Assembly (NCBI RefSeq): GCF_009849585.1
Contig: NZ_VCRN01000010.1
Location: forward strand, 108,049 to 172,048
Length of the DNA: 64,000 nt
Direction of reading: 5' to 3'
Origin: Bacillus sp. ZZV12-4809
GTDB taxonomy: Bacteria > Bacillota > Bacilli > Bacillales > Cytobacillaceae
A model generated the notes under the pieces. That model did no database searches. It was given only the letters and a program-made list of their open reading frames with translations, and was not told where the DNA came from. Position 1 is the first letter of the stretch; each line of letters starts with the position of its first letter. Made by a program: the position numbers and the translations under genes. Below, in pieces: positions 18,032-26,759 of the stretch.

Positions 18032-18057
18032 ATATTGTTTTGCTGCAGGCATACATT
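18032..18057 (+). promoter_or_regulatory. Candidate sigma-E promoter of the spoIIIA operon
   Basis: CATACATT (18050-18057) matches the sigma-E -10 consensus CATACAnT, and CATATTG at 18031-18037 matches the -35 kmATATT with a 13-base gap. It lies about 55 bp before the spoIIIAA start. In B. subtilis spoIIIA is transcribed by sigma-E in the mother cell. Confidence 0.72.
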
Positions 18058-18110
18058 TTAAATAATGAGAAGCTAGTCCGAAATCAGATTGTGAAAAAGG
18101 AGGAGCAGAC

Positions 18111-19034
18111 GTGGATACGATTATAGCCTTTTTGCCGAAAAAAATTGCCGAACAATTACAGAGAATCCCTCCGAACATCTTAAAGGATCTGGAGGAAATC
18201 AGGGTTCGAATTTCGAGGCCTATTGAATTAACAGCGAGGGGAGTACCCCATTTTCTCCCTTATATAGTTGAATCAGAGGATGCCGTGCATTTACTAAATA
18301 AAATAAGCCATTTCTCAATTTACACACTCGAGGAAGAGCTTAAAAGAGGTTATATCACAATTGAGGGCGGCCATCGGGTTGGTCTTGCCGGAAAGGTCAT
18401 TCTTGACCAAGGCAAGGTTAAGGCGATCCGGGATATTTCCTCTTTTAACATTAGAATTGCCAGAGAGAAAGTTGGCATTGCCCAAAAGCTGATTCCGAGG
18501 ATTTACAGAAATGGCTGGATGCATACCATGATCATTGGACCGCCGCAGACTGGCAAGACTACATTGCTTCGTGATATTGCAAGAATCATTTCATCTGGTG
18601 ATCCAAGCAGTGACCTCCCTGCAAGTAAGGTTGGGATTGTGGATGAACGCTCCGAAATAGCAGGATGTGTCAATGGAATCCCGCAGATGACTTTTGGAAA
18701 CAGAATTGATGTCCTTGATGCCTGTCCCAAAGCTGAGGGAATGATGATGATGATTCGTTCCATGAGCCCTGAGGTTCTGGTAGTCGATGAAATTGGCAGG
18801 CTTGAAGATGCTGAAGCCATAATGGAGGCAGTAAATGCCGGAATAAAGCTGATTATGACTACACATGGAAATTCCCTGGAGGAAATTAAGAGGCGCCCTA
18901 CTTTACAGGCGTTACTTGAAATGGGTATTTTTCAGCGATTTATTGAATTGAGCAGAAAAGATGGACCTGGCAGCATTGTCAGCATTCGAAACTCAGACGG
19001 TGCGGGATATCAGCATCAAGCGGGCGTGATGTAA
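18111..19034 (+). CDS. spoIIIAA: Stage III sporulation protein AA, ATPase
   Basis: 307-aa secretion-type ATPase of the SpoIIIA-SpoIIQ feeding channel between mother cell and forespore. Walker A is GPPQTGKTT (about residues 143-151); Walker B lies in EVLVVDEIG, and GIVDERSEIAGC is the Asp-box-like region. GTG 18111 follows AAAGGAGGAG. It is the only soluble component and is thought to power the channel from the mother-cell side. First gene of eight, behind a sigma-E-like promoter. The stop abuts the spoIIIAB start. Confidence 0.96.
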   Translation: MDTIIAFLPKKIAEQLQRIPPNILKDLEEIRVRISRPIELTARGVPHFLPYIVESEDAVHLLNKISHFSIYTLEEELKRGYITIEGGHRVGLAGKVILDQGKVKAIRDISSFNIRIAREKVGIAQKLIPRIYRNGWMHTMIIGPPQTGKTTLLRDIARIISSGDPSSDLPASKVGIVDERSEIAGCVNGIPQMTFGNRIDVLDACPKAEGMMMMIRSMSPEVLVVDEIGRLEDAEAIMEAVNAGIKLIMTTHGNSLEEIKRRPTLQALLEMGIFQRFIELSRKDGPGSIVSIRNSDGAGYQHQAGVM

Positions 19035-19550
19035 ATGATGAAGCTTATAGGAGCTGCTTTGATTATTATTGCAACAACATGGGCAGGCTTTGAGGCCTCA
19101 AGGCATCTGACCGAACGGCCGCGCCAGCTTCGTCAGCTGAAATCGGCACTGCAATCCTTAGAAGCTGAAATTATGTATGGCCACACACCCCTTCATGAAG
19201 CAGCCAGACGGCTTTCGGCCCAGCTTTCCAAGCCTTTATCCTGTATCTTTGAATCCTTTGCAAAAAAACTGACCGAATCAGAGACGACAGTAAAGGATGC
19301 ATGGGAAGAAAGTTTGGAGGAAATATGGAGCATGACCGCTTTTAAACAAGGGGAATTTGAGATCATGAAGCAATTTGGCGAAACACTTGGAAGACATGAC
19401 CGCCTTTCACAGCAAAAGCAGATTATGCTGACCCTTTCCCATCTGGAACGTGAAGAAGCTGATGCGCAAGACAGACAAGCAAAATACGAGAGAATGGTCA
19501 AAAGTCTGGGGTTCTTATCCGGATTGCTCTTAATCATATTACTAATGTAG
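19035..19550 (+). CDS. spoIIIAB: Stage III sporulation protein AB
   Basis: 171 aa with an N-terminal membrane helix (about 3-20) and a C-terminal one (about 153-170), separated by a mostly helical cytoplasmic region. The family resembles GspF-like platform proteins of secretion systems. ATG 19035 begins directly after the spoIIIAA TAA, with AGGCGTGATG-like sequence before it, so translation is coupled. Needed for forespore engulfment-stage channel assembly. Confidence 0.94.
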   Translation: MMKLIGAALIIIATTWAGFEASRHLTERPRQLRQLKSALQSLEAEIMYGHTPLHEAARRLSAQLSKPLSCIFESFAKKLTESETTVKDAWEESLEEIWSMTAFKQGEFEIMKQFGETLGRHDRLSQQKQIMLTLSHLEREEADAQDRQAKYERMVKSLGFLSGLLLIILLM

Positions 19551-19601
19551 GAAATGCCGGCTTTATTGCCGGACGCTGATCAGAGCTTAGGGGGAGAAAA
19601 G

Positions 19602-19808
19602 ATGGGCTTAGAGGTAGATATCATTTTTAAGATTGCAGGTGTGGGAATTGTTGTAGCCTTTTTGCATACCATTCTAGATCAGGTGGGCAAAAAAGAATAC
19701 GCCCAATGGGTAACGCTTTTCGGATTCATTTATATCTTATTCATGGTTGCTTCCATTGTAGATAACCTTTTCCAAAAAATTAAATCAGTCTTTTTGTTTC
19801 AGGGATAA
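19602..19808 (+). CDS. spoIIIAC: Stage III sporulation protein AC
   Basis: 68 aa, two membrane helices (about 8-26 and 34-53), the standard size and sequence of SpoIIIAC. The start is ATG 19602 (MGLEVDIIFKIAGVG), with AGGGGGAG 5 bases upstream; the longer frame from 19554 has no ribosome site. Its paralogue SpoIIIAD follows. A small CCGGC/GCCGG hairpin lies at 19557-19573 in the gap after spoIIIAB. Confidence 0.95.
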   Translation: MGLEVDIIFKIAGVGIVVAFLHTILDQVGKKEYAQWVTLFGFIYILFMVASIVDNLFQKIKSVFLFQG

Positions 19809-19823
19809 AAGGGGGGCTCAGCC

Positions 19824-20213
19824 ATTGAAATTCTCCAAATAGTCGGATTTTCGCTTGTAGCCACTTTCCTGGCACTGATAGTTAAGGAGCAAAAGCCGAA
19901 TTTTGCTTTTTTGCTGATTGTATTTGTCGGCTGTGCCATCTTTCTTTTTTTGGTCGACCAAATTTATGCCATTATCCATATGATTGAAAAGATTGCCGTC
20001 AATGCAAAGGTGAACATCGTCTATGTTGAAACCATTTTAAAGATAATTGGAATAGCCTATATTGCTGAGTTTGCTGCCCAAATTACGAAGGATGCAGGGC
20101 AGGGAGCTATTGCAGCAAAAATCGAAATGGGCGGGAAGATTCTTATTCTTGCCATGGCCATTCCGATCCTTACGGTATTAATCGAAACCATTATCCGTAT
20201 GATTCCAAGCTAG
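19824..20213 (+). CDS. spoIIIAD: Stage III sporulation protein AD, apparent ATT start
   Basis: 129-aa membrane protein with about four helices and the conserved core LIVKEQKPNFAFLLIVF, VNIVYVETILKIIGIAYIAEF and TKDAGQGAIAAKIEMGGKI. In this frame there is no ATG, GTG or TTG between the upstream TAA (19806-19808, the spoIIIAC stop) and conserved codons. The only codon with a ribosome site at the right distance is ATT 19824 (IEILQIVGF), 7 bases after GGGGGG. ATT starts are rare but known, for example in infC. A later TTG at 19911 would remove about 29 conserved residues. Confidence 0.9.
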   Translation: MEILQIVGFSLVATFLALIVKEQKPNFAFLLIVFVGCAIFLFLVDQIYAIIHMIEKIAVNAKVNIVYVETILKIIGIAYIAEFAAQITKDAGQGAIAAKIEMGGKILILAMAIPILTVLIETIIRMIPS

Positions 20214-20214
20214 A

Positions 20215-20241
20215 CGGCAGCCTTCTAATAACAGGCTGCCG
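20215..20241 (+). other. Hairpin between spoIIIAD and spoIIIAE
   Basis: CGGCAGCC (20215-20222) and GGCTGCCG (20234-20241) are exact complements with an 11-base loop, 2 bases after the spoIIIAD stop. No T run follows. It may protect or process the long operon mRNA. Confidence 0.7.
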
Positions 20242-20299
20242 GACTGGACAGGCACATATTGCTGGCATTAGACAGGGTCTTTTAAAAGAGGTGAAAAAA

Positions 20300-21499
20300 A
20301 TGAAGCAAAGGATGCAGATGATTTTAGGGTTCAGCTTATTTATATTCTTTTTCCTGGCACCAATTGTACAAGCCTCACCAAAGACCGGCGAAGCAGAAGA
20401 GACAATATCCCCGCAGGATTTAATTGAAACTCAGGTTGAGAAGTTAGATCTTAATGAAATAAAAGGATTTTGGGAAGAAATTATAACAGAGTATGGAGGA
20501 TTTTTGCCCGAAAGTCAAAAGGGGAGTCTCTATGAATTCATTAAAGGAGATAAGGAATTTTCACTAAAAGATTGGGCTGGAGGCGCGGTTAAGTTTGTGT
20601 TCCATGAGTTTATAGTCAATGGAAAATTGCTGGGGACCCTGATATTGCTGACGGTATTCAGCATGTTCCTGCAGTCTCTGCAGAATTCATTTGAAAAAAG
20701 TACTGTCAGTAAAGCCGCCTATTCAATCGTCTTTATGGTGTTAATTATTATTGCACTTAACAGCTTCCATGTGGCGATCACTTATACAGAGGAAACCATT
20801 TCAACTATGGTGTCATTCATAATGGCTCTCATACCGCTGCTGCTTGCATTGATTGCTTCTTCGGGAGGTGTGGTGTCTGCAGCGTTTTTCCACCCGGTGA
20901 TCCTATTTTTGATGAATGTCAGCGGATTATTTATCCAGTATGTAATTCTTCCGCTTCTATTTTTATCAGCCCTGTTAAGCATTGTCAGCACATTGTCGGA
21001 ACATTACAAGGTGACACAGCTTGCCAATCTGCTCCGGAATTGGAGCATTGGGCTTCTTGGGATGTTCCTGACGGTCTTTCTGGGAGTTATATCAGTTCAG
21101 GGAGCATCTGCCGCAGTTACTGATGGAATTACGATCCGTACAGCAAAGTTTATTACAGGGAATTTTATTCCTGTCATCGGCAGGATGTTTACAGATGCGA
21201 CAGATACGGTAATTAGCGCATCGGTGCTATTGAAAAATACGGTGGGGATAGCTGGAGTAGCCATTCTCCTTATTATTGCAGCATTTCCTGCAATCAAAAT
21301 ATTAATGATTGCGTTTATATATAAATTTGCGGCAGCCATTTTGCAGCCGCTGGGAGGAGGGCCAATCATAGCCTGCCTGGATATAATCAGCAAAAGCATC
21401 ATCTATGTTTTTGCAGCTCTGGCCATTGTCTCCCTGATGTTTTTCCTTAGCATTACAGTTATTATAGCAGCCGGCAATCTGACCATGATGGTCCGGTAG
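20300..21499 (+). CDS. spoIIIAE: Stage III sporulation protein AE
   Basis: 399-aa polytopic membrane protein. A signal-like first segment (IILGFSLFIFFFLAPIVQA region) is followed by an extracytoplasmic acidic stretch and about six to seven helices from residue 110 onward. ATG 20300 is chosen because AAGAGGTG ends 6 bases upstream; GTG 20291 is part of that ribosome site. SpoIIIAE is an essential channel component with similarity to FliP/FliQ-like export families. It precedes spoIIIAF by 12 bp. Confidence 0.94.
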   Translation: MKQRMQMILGFSLFIFFFLAPIVQASPKTGEAEETISPQDLIETQVEKLDLNEIKGFWEEIITEYGGFLPESQKGSLYEFIKGDKEFSLKDWAGGAVKFVFHEFIVNGKLLGTLILLTVFSMFLQSLQNSFEKSTVSKAAYSIVFMVLIIIALNSFHVAITYTEETISTMVSFIMALIPLLLALIASSGGVVSAAFFHPVILFLMNVSGLFIQYVILPLLFLSALLSIVSTLSEHYKVTQLANLLRNWSIGLLGMFLTVFLGVISVQGASAAVTDGITIRTAKFITGNFIPVIGRMFTDATDTVISASVLLKNTVGIAGVAILLIIAAFPAIKILMIAFIYKFAAAILQPLGGGPIIACLDIISKSIIYVFAALAIVSLMFFLSITVIIAAGNLTMMVR

Positions 21500-21511
21500 G
21501 GAGGGAATGAA

Positions 21512-22144
21512 GTGGATTTCATAAAAGAATGGGTAACCAACATCATATTATTTGTTCTGCTTGCTACTGTCATTGATATGCTCCTCCCCAGCTCCAAGCT
21601 TCAGAAGTACACTAAAATGGTGACAGGGCTGCTGCTGATAGCGATTATTCTTACACCGATTTTAAAAATTGTTTCAAGTGATTTTGAAGAAGCACTAGTT
21701 TCAGTCCCGGTTTTTGAGGGGGCAGGAGAAAAAAATATGGAAAATTTAATAGAAATGAAGAAAAAAGAAATACAAGCCTCAAGTGATGCATATATTTTAG
21801 AACAAATGGCTGTCCACATGAAACAGGACGCAGAAGAGGAGTTGATGGAACAGTACGGTCTGGAAATTGCTAACATTGATATTTTAGTAGATGAAAGCAG
21901 TGATCAAGCCTTCCCGGATAACCTGCAAAAGGTCATGATCCAACTCAAAGCAGAAGATGCAGAAGCTGAAGCTGTAGAAGTGGTTAAAACAGTGGAAATC
22001 AATGCCGGGAAACCTCTTCCATCCAGCGGGCCCGAACATGAAGATGCAGGAAGAATTGCTTCTCTTCTCGCACAAAAATGGAATGTAGACGCAAACTCAA
22101 TCGAAGTTCTGGTAGAAGGGGGGAATATGGAGAGGGATGGATAA
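21512..22144 (+). CDS. spoIIIAF: Stage III sporulation protein AF
   Basis: 210 aa. Two N-terminal membrane helices (about 8-25 and 35-53) then a soluble extracytoplasmic domain resembling ring-building motif proteins. GTG 21512 follows GGGAGGG. The stop overlaps the spoIIIAG ATG by 8 bases. The C-terminal half is acidic. Part of the mother-cell half of the feeding channel. Confidence 0.93.
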   Translation: MDFIKEWVTNIILFVLLATVIDMLLPSSKLQKYTKMVTGLLLIAIILTPILKIVSSDFEEALVSVPVFEGAGEKNMENLIEMKKKEIQASSDAYILEQMAVHMKQDAEEELMEQYGLEIANIDILVDESSDQAFPDNLQKVMIQLKAEDAEAEAVEVVKTVEINAGKPLPSSGPEHEDAGRIASLLAQKWNVDANSIEVLVEGGNMERDG

Positions 22145-22805
22145 TGAAAAAGGTCCTTTCACATGGATAAAAAAAATGATTTCCAAAGATGGACAGTCTG
22201 ATAAGAAACCTGGAAAATTCCATTATTTACTGCTTGTTCTCCTATTTGGGGCAGCCATCATGCTGATCAGCAATACGCTGTTTCAAGAAGACAGTTCCAC
22301 CGGGGACTTGCCCGTTTTTAAGGATGGGGAAGAAGTGAAGCAGGAGGAAGAGGTGCCGGCATTCGGCCAGCAGAAATCTGGGGGAAATGACACCATTTCC
22401 AATTATGAAAAAGCATATGAAGCTCAAATAAAAGAAGCGCTCGATGCTATCGTAGGGGTTGAAGATGCCACGGTTGTGGTGAATGTCGATGCCACAGAAA
22501 AGAAAGTTCTTGAGAAAAACAAAACAACCCAGACTCAGAAAACCGATGAAACCGATCGGGAAGGCGGCAAAAGGAAGGTTGAGGACCAGTCAGAAGAGGA
22601 ACAGCTTGTGATTGTCCGAAATGGAGAAAAAGAGGTTCCCATTGTCATAGAAACCAAGAAACCTGAAATAAGGGGAGTTCTGGTTGTGGCAAAAGGGGCT
22701 GAAAATATACAAGTGAAAAAATGGATTATTGAGGCAGTAACCAGAGCATTGGATGTTCCAAGCCATAGAGTATCCGTAATGCCTAAAAAAACTAAGGGGG
22801 AATAA
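22137..22805 (+). CDS. spoIIIAG: Stage III sporulation protein AG
   Basis: 222 aa: cytoplasmic basic N terminus, one membrane helix (about 28-47, LLLVLLFGAAIMLISNTLF), then a soluble domain with the conserved LDAIVGVEDATVVVNVDATEKKV ring-building motif and a charged insert (about 122-150). In B. subtilis SpoIIIAG forms a large ring in the intermembrane space. ATG 22137 overlaps spoIIIAF and has GGAGAGG immediately upstream. Confidence 0.94.
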   Translation: MDNEKGPFTWIKKMISKDGQSDKKPGKFHYLLLVLLFGAAIMLISNTLFQEDSSTGDLPVFKDGEEVKQEEEVPAFGQQKSGGNDTISNYEKAYEAQIKEALDAIVGVEDATVVVNVDATEKKVLEKNKTTQTQKTDETDREGGKRKVEDQSEEEQLVIVRNGEKEVPIVIETKKPEIRGVLVVAKGAENIQVKKWIIEAVTRALDVPSHRVSVMPKKTKGE

Positions 22806-22808
22806 TAG

Positions 22809-23348
22809 ATGCTTTTAAAGAAACAAACGGTCTGGCTATTAACAATGCTGAGTTTGGTGGTTGTATTATCGGTGTATTATGTAACATCACCGGAACAAAA
22901 AGGCAGTGACCTTGCTGGAATGGAAGAAAAGGCAGCGGGTGAAATGGAGGCCGTTGAGAGTGAAGATGGCAAAGCGATCATTACAAACACTGCCAGTGAT
23001 GAAATGTTCGAAAATCTACGTCTTCAGCTTGATGACGAGCGCAGCCGCATGAAGGAAGGACTACAGGAGGTCCTTGGTCAAACTGACCTGCCTGCTGAAG
23101 AAAGAATGAAGGCAAAAGATCAAATTGATGAATTAAATGAAATCGCCCAAAAGGAGGCGATGCTTGAAACATTAATCAGAGCGATGGATTATGAAGATGT
23201 GCTAGTCCGTGCGGATGGCAAGAAGGTTCAAATTACTGTTAAGGCCAAAGATCATTCTCCAGCTGCTGCAAACAATATCATCCAGGAAGTAAGGAATGAA
23301 ATTGGAAAGCTTGAGGCTGTGGCTGTAGAGTTCCAGGTTGAAAAATAA
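22809..23348 (+). CDS. spoIIIAH: Stage III sporulation protein AH
   Basis: 179 aa, single N-terminal membrane helix (about 8-26) and an extracytoplasmic YscJ/FliF-like domain that in B. subtilis binds forespore SpoIIQ and joins the two halves of the channel. The product is shorter than the B. subtilis protein (about 218 aa), mainly in the linker after the helix. ATG 22809 has AAGGGGGAAT before it. Last gene of the operon, followed by a terminator. Confidence 0.93.
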   Translation: MLLKKQTVWLLTMLSLVVVLSVYYVTSPEQKGSDLAGMEEKAAGEMEAVESEDGKAIITNTASDEMFENLRLQLDDERSRMKEGLQEVLGQTDLPAEERMKAKDQIDELNEIAQKEAMLETLIRAMDYEDVLVRADGKKVQITVKAKDHSPAAANNIIQEVRNEIGKLEAVAVEFQVEK

Positions 23349-23356
23349 AAAAATAG

Positions 23357-23392
23357 AGGGAGCCTGCAAAATTCTGCGGGCTCCCATTTAAT
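23357..23392 (+). terminator. spoIIIA operon terminator
   Basis: GGGAGCCTGC pairs with GCGGGCTCCC (one bulge), followed by ATTTAATATTG. Confidence 0.8.
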
Positions 23393-23568
23393 ATTGTTTT
23401 TAAGTTTAGTAACTATTACATAAACTAATGGTACAATAGTCCTGGATAAGAAGTGATTTTGGATGAAATTTCGTTAAATCCCATGAAACATTTCACAAAC
23501 ATTTAGAAAAATATTAGAATGGAACATATGGCGGATAGAGAAATTGTTATCCAGTACATAATAGAATG

Positions 23569-23616
23569 TTGAAGTTTTATAAGGTCTTATCGTATGATAT
23601 TAGTATCTAGTCATAA
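23569..23616 (+). promoter_or_regulatory. Candidate accBC promoter with FapR-like operator
   Basis: TTGAAG (23569) and TATGAT (23593) are 18 bp apart. TTAGTATCTAGTCATAA (23600-23616) begins two bases after the -10 and matches 14 of 17 positions of the FapR consensus TTAGTACCTRRTACTAA. FapR, the malonyl-CoA-responsive repressor of fatty-acid synthesis, would then cover the transcription start. The whole 23393-23719 gap (about 330 bp) holds no gene; the rest is leader of accB. Confidence 0.65.
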
Positions 23617-23719
23617 TTCAAACCATGCATAACCTCCCATCCGTACGTTTCTGCCTTGGCAGTTTTATCCATCCGGAATAGAGGGATTATCATGCAATGA
23701 GAAAACAAGGGGTGCCAAA

Positions 23720-24226
23720 ATGTTAAAAGTACAAGAAATCCGTGAACTGATTAAATTGGTAGATCAGTCAAATATTGATGAATTTGTATATGAGCATGAA
23801 GGTTCTAAAATTAAGATGAAGAAAAAAGGCAATGAAGCAGCAGTCGTTCAGCAAGTCCAGCCTGCAGCTGCCCAAGTGTTAGCACCTGCTCCTCAGCCGG
23901 TCCAGCCAGCTGCTGTGAATGTGGAAGAGCCAAAAACAGAAGCTCCAGCAGAAGCTCCAGCACCAAAGGCTGAAGCTGCAGAAAATTTACATAAGATTGT
24001 ATCCCCAATGGTAGGGACCTTTTACCAATCATCATCACCTGACGCTGAAGCATATGTAAAAGCCGGTTCAAAAGTTACGAAGGATTCCATTGTCTGCATT
24101 GTAGAAGCAATGAAATTATTTAATGAAATTGAAGCGGAAGTTAATGGTGAAATTGTAGAAGTGCTTGTAAAGGACGGTCAATTAGTAGAATATGGCCAGC
24201 CACTATTTTTAGTTAAGCCTGAATAA
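23720..24226 (+). CDS. accB: Biotin carboxyl carrier protein of acetyl-CoA carboxylase
   Basis: 168 aa. N-terminal dimer part (1-38), a Pro/Ala/Glu-rich flexible linker (about 45-88) and the biotinyl domain (90-168). The biotin attachment lysine is K132 in [12 protein letters not shown]. AccB carries CO2 from AccC to the AccAD carboxyltransferase to make malonyl-CoA. ATG 23720 follows AAGGGG. It is the first gene of accB-accC-yqhY, with a FapR-like operator upstream. Confidence 0.96.
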   Translation: MLKVQEIRELIKLVDQSNIDEFVYEHEGSKIKMKKKGNEAAVVQQVQPAAAQVLAPAPQPVQPAAVNVEEPKTEAPAEAPAPKAEAAENLHKIVSPMVGTFYQSSSPDAEAYVKAGSKVTKDSIVCIVEAMKLFNEIEAEVNGEIVEVLVKDGQLVEYGQPLFLVKPE

Positions 24227-24240
24227 GGAGCGGTTACAGA

Positions 24241-25593
24241 ATGATTAAAAAACTCTTGATTGCCAACAGAGGAGAAATAGCTGTCCGCATTATCAGGGCA
24301 GCCCGCGAAATGGGGATTGAATCTGTTGCTGTCTTTTCAGAATCAGACAGGGAAGCGCTCCATGTTCAGCTGGCGGATGAGGCATATTGCATTGGTCCAA
24401 CAGCATCTAAGGACAGCTATTTAAATTTTACTAATATAATAAGTGTCGCGAAGCTTACTGGCTGTGACGCCATCCATCCTGGTTATGGGTTTCTTGCAGA
24501 GAATGCGGACTTTGCCGAGCTGTGCAGAGAATGTAATATTATTTTTGTCGGTCCGACTCCTGAAGCCATCAATAAAATGGGCACAAAGGATATTGCAAGA
24601 GAAACGATGAAGGAAGCGGGAGTTCCGATCGTTCCGGGCTCTAATGGAATTATTAAGGATGCGGAAGATGCTATTCAGCTTGCAGAAAAGATTGAATATC
24701 CGGTCATTATTAAAGCGACTGCTGGCGGAGGCGGGAAAGGAATCCGTGTAGCGCGCAATGAGCAGGAGCTTATTAAAGGAATTACGATCACACAGCAGGA
24801 AGCAATGACAGCATTCGGGAATCCTGGCGTTTATATCGAAAAATACATTGAAGACTTCCGTCATGTGGAGATTCAGGTTCTTGCAGACAATTACGGGAAT
24901 ACTGTTCATCTTGGGGAAAGAGATTGTTCTATTCAAAGGCGGCTGCAAAAGCTGCTCGAGGAAACGCCTTCACCTGCTCTTGACGGTGAAACACGTGAAG
25001 AGATGGGAAATGCAGCTGTAAAAGCTGCGAAAGCGGTTGATTATACAGGCGCCGGAACGATAGAGTTTATCTACGATTATCAAAATCGAAAATTCTATTT
25101 CATGGAAATGAACACGCGTATTCAGGTGGAGCATCCAGTTACAGAAATGGTAACAGGAGTTGATTTAATCAAGGAGCAAATTAAGGTTGCTTCTGGAGAA
25201 AAGCTTAATTTCACACAAAGTGATGTGACATTTAACGGCTGGTCAATCGAATGCAGAATTAATGCGGAAAACCCGGAGAAGAACTTTATGCCATCAGCAG
25301 GAAGGATCAATATGTATCTGCCTCCTGGCGGGCTTGGTGTCAGAGTGGACTCCGCTGCCTACCCGGGCTATATGATTCCTCCATATTACGATTCAATGAT
25401 TGCAAAAGTGATCACTTATGGAAATACTAGAGAAGAAGCTATTTCCAGAATGAAAAGGGCATTAAGCGAATTTGTAGTGGAAGGGGTTCATACAACCATC
25501 CCGTTCCACCTCAAGCTTTTAAGCCATGAAAATTTTGTGGAAGGGCAGTTTAATACTAAATTTCTTGAATTGCATGATGTAATGAATTCTTAA
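24241..25593 (+). CDS. accC: Biotin carboxylase of acetyl-CoA carboxylase
   Basis: 450-aa ATP-grasp enzyme that carboxylates the biotin on Acc[16 protein letters not shown] opens the N-terminal domain. The ATP-binding glycine-rich loop is [13 protein letters not shown] (about 159-171), and [20 protein letters not shown] (about 286-305) carries metal and catalytic residues. ATG 24241 follows AAGGAG. It is 14 bp after accB and 20 bp before yqhY. Confidence 0.97.
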   Translation: MIKKLLIANRGEIAVRIIRAAREMGIESVAVFSESDREALHVQLADEAYCIGPTASKDSYLNFTNIISVAKLTGCDAIHPGYGFLAENADFAELCRECNIIFVGPTPEAINKMGTKDIARETMKEAGVPIVPGSNGIIKDAEDAIQLAEKIEYPVIIKATAGGGGKGIRVARNEQELIKGITITQQEAMTAFGNPGVYIEKYIEDFRHVEIQVLADNYGNTVHLGERDCSIQRRLQKLLEETPSPALDGETREEMGNAAVKAAKAVDYTGAGTIEFIYDYQNRKFYFMEMNTRIQVEHPVTEMVTGVDLIKEQIKVASGEKLNFTQSDVTFNGWSIECRINAENPEKNFMPSAGRINMYLPPGGLGVRVDSAAYPGYMIPPYYDSMIAKVITYGNTREEAISRMKRALSEFVVEGVHTTIPFHLKLLSHENFVEGQFNTKFLELHDVMNS

Positions 25594-25613
25594 AGACTTG
25601 TGGAGGTGCCAAA

Positions 25614-26021
25614 ATGAACGAAAATAATATTCTTGAAATGAGCCCTGAAAATTCAGGTCTTGGCAAGGTGGAAATTGCACCGGAAGTTATTGAAGTTATT
25701 GCCGGCATTGCTGCTTCGGAAGTAGAAGGGGTTGCGCAAATGCGCGGAAACTTCGCTACAGGAGTGGTCGAAAGGCTTGGTAAAAAGAACCATGGCAAAG
25801 GTGTTAAAGTTGAATTAACAGAAGAAGGCATCAAAGTCGATGTATATTGCCTGATGAAATTCGGCGTGTCCATTCCAAGCGTTGCGCAAAAAATCCAGGA
25901 CAACATCCGACAGGCCCTCCTTAATATGACAGCATTGGACGCTCAGGAAGTAAACATTCACGTAGTAGGAATTATGTTTGAGAACCAAAAGCATGAAGTT
26001 GAATACGAACAGGAAATGTAA
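25614..26021 (+). CDS. yqhY: Asp23/Gls24-family protein YqhY
   Basis: 135-aa Asp23/Gls24 domain protein with GKVEIAPEVIEVIAGIAASEVEGVAQMRG at its start. In Bacillus yqhY is co-transcribed with accBC, and its loss is reported to select for mutations in acetyl-CoA carboxylase, so it is thought to affect that enzyme. The reading frame is intact and of usual size. ATG 25614 follows TGGAGGTG. A terminator follows 12 bases after the stop. Confidence 0.92.
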   Translation: MNENNILEMSPENSGLGKVEIAPEVIEVIAGIAASEVEGVAQMRGNFATGVVERLGKKNHGKGVKVELTEEGIKVDVYCLMKFGVSIPSVAQKIQDNIRQALLNMTALDAQEVNIHVVGIMFENQKHEVEYEQEM

Positions 26022-26032
26022 CATACACAACA

Positions 26033-26065
26033 AGCCAAAGACATCAGACTCGTCTTTGGCTTTTC
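26033..26065 (+). terminator. accBC-yqhY terminator
   Basis: AAGCCAAAGAC pairs with GTCTTTGGCTT and is followed by T-rich sequence. Confidence 0.9.
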
Positions 26066-26291
26066 TTATGGTTCACTCTTCATCATTCATTCTCTAATCC
26101 GTTATAAAGGAGTTTGTAAAGGGGAAATTAATATTATAAGTTTTCTTGATAATTTTCTTCGCCAAACATTATGCTCTTGTTGTAGTGCGAAGATTCCTTA
26201 CTTATGCTATTATCTTCTTATGCAATTTTTGGACGTGCAAATGCTCAAAAATGAAAATTACTAATGCTAGCTATAAAGGAGTTTTATAAAG

Positions 26292-26681
26292 ATGAAGAGA
26301 AGAACAGCCAGAGAAAAAGCATTGCAGGCGTTATTTCAAATTGATGTAAGCGGGACAGAACCGGAGACAGCCATCGAACACGTTTTAGAGGGAGAAAAAA
26401 GTGATGAGTATCTCAGCACACTTGTATCAGGTGTGCTTGAGCATAAAGAAACAATTGATAGCGAAATTAAAGGGTTTCTTGAAAAATGGACGCTGGAGAG
26501 GCTTGCCACAGTAGATCGCAACCTTCTGCGCTTGTCTGTTTTTGAGCTTCGGTATTTAAAAGAGGAAGTGCCGGCAAATGTGGTGCTCGATGAAGCAATT
26601 GAAATTGCCAAATTATACGGCGACGATCAATCCAGCAAGTTTATTAATGGTGTTTTATCAAAGGTAAAGGAAAAGCTTTAA
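26292..26681 (+). CDS. nusB: Transcription antitermination factor NusB
   Basis: 129-aa all-helical protein. MKRRTAREKALQALFQID is the characteristic start, and DRNLLRLSVFELRY and NVVLDEAIEIAKLYGDDQSSKFINGVL are the conserved C-terminal helices. With NusE (S10) it binds boxA in rRNA leaders and prevents premature termination. ATG 26292 follows AAAGGAG. It has its own leader of about 226 bp after the yqhY terminator, and precedes folD by 78 bp. Confidence 0.96.
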   Translation: MKRRTAREKALQALFQIDVSGTEPETAIEHVLEGEKSDEYLSTLVSGVLEHKETIDSEIKGFLEKWTLERLATVDRNLLRLSVFELRYLKEEVPANVVLDEAIEIAKLYGDDQSSKFINGVLSKVKEKL

Positions 26682-26759
26682 TAAACATACACTATGGATG
26701 CCAGCAAGCACCCAGTCCTTATCAAAAGCGCTTTCGACTTTCTGACAGGGGGATTACAA

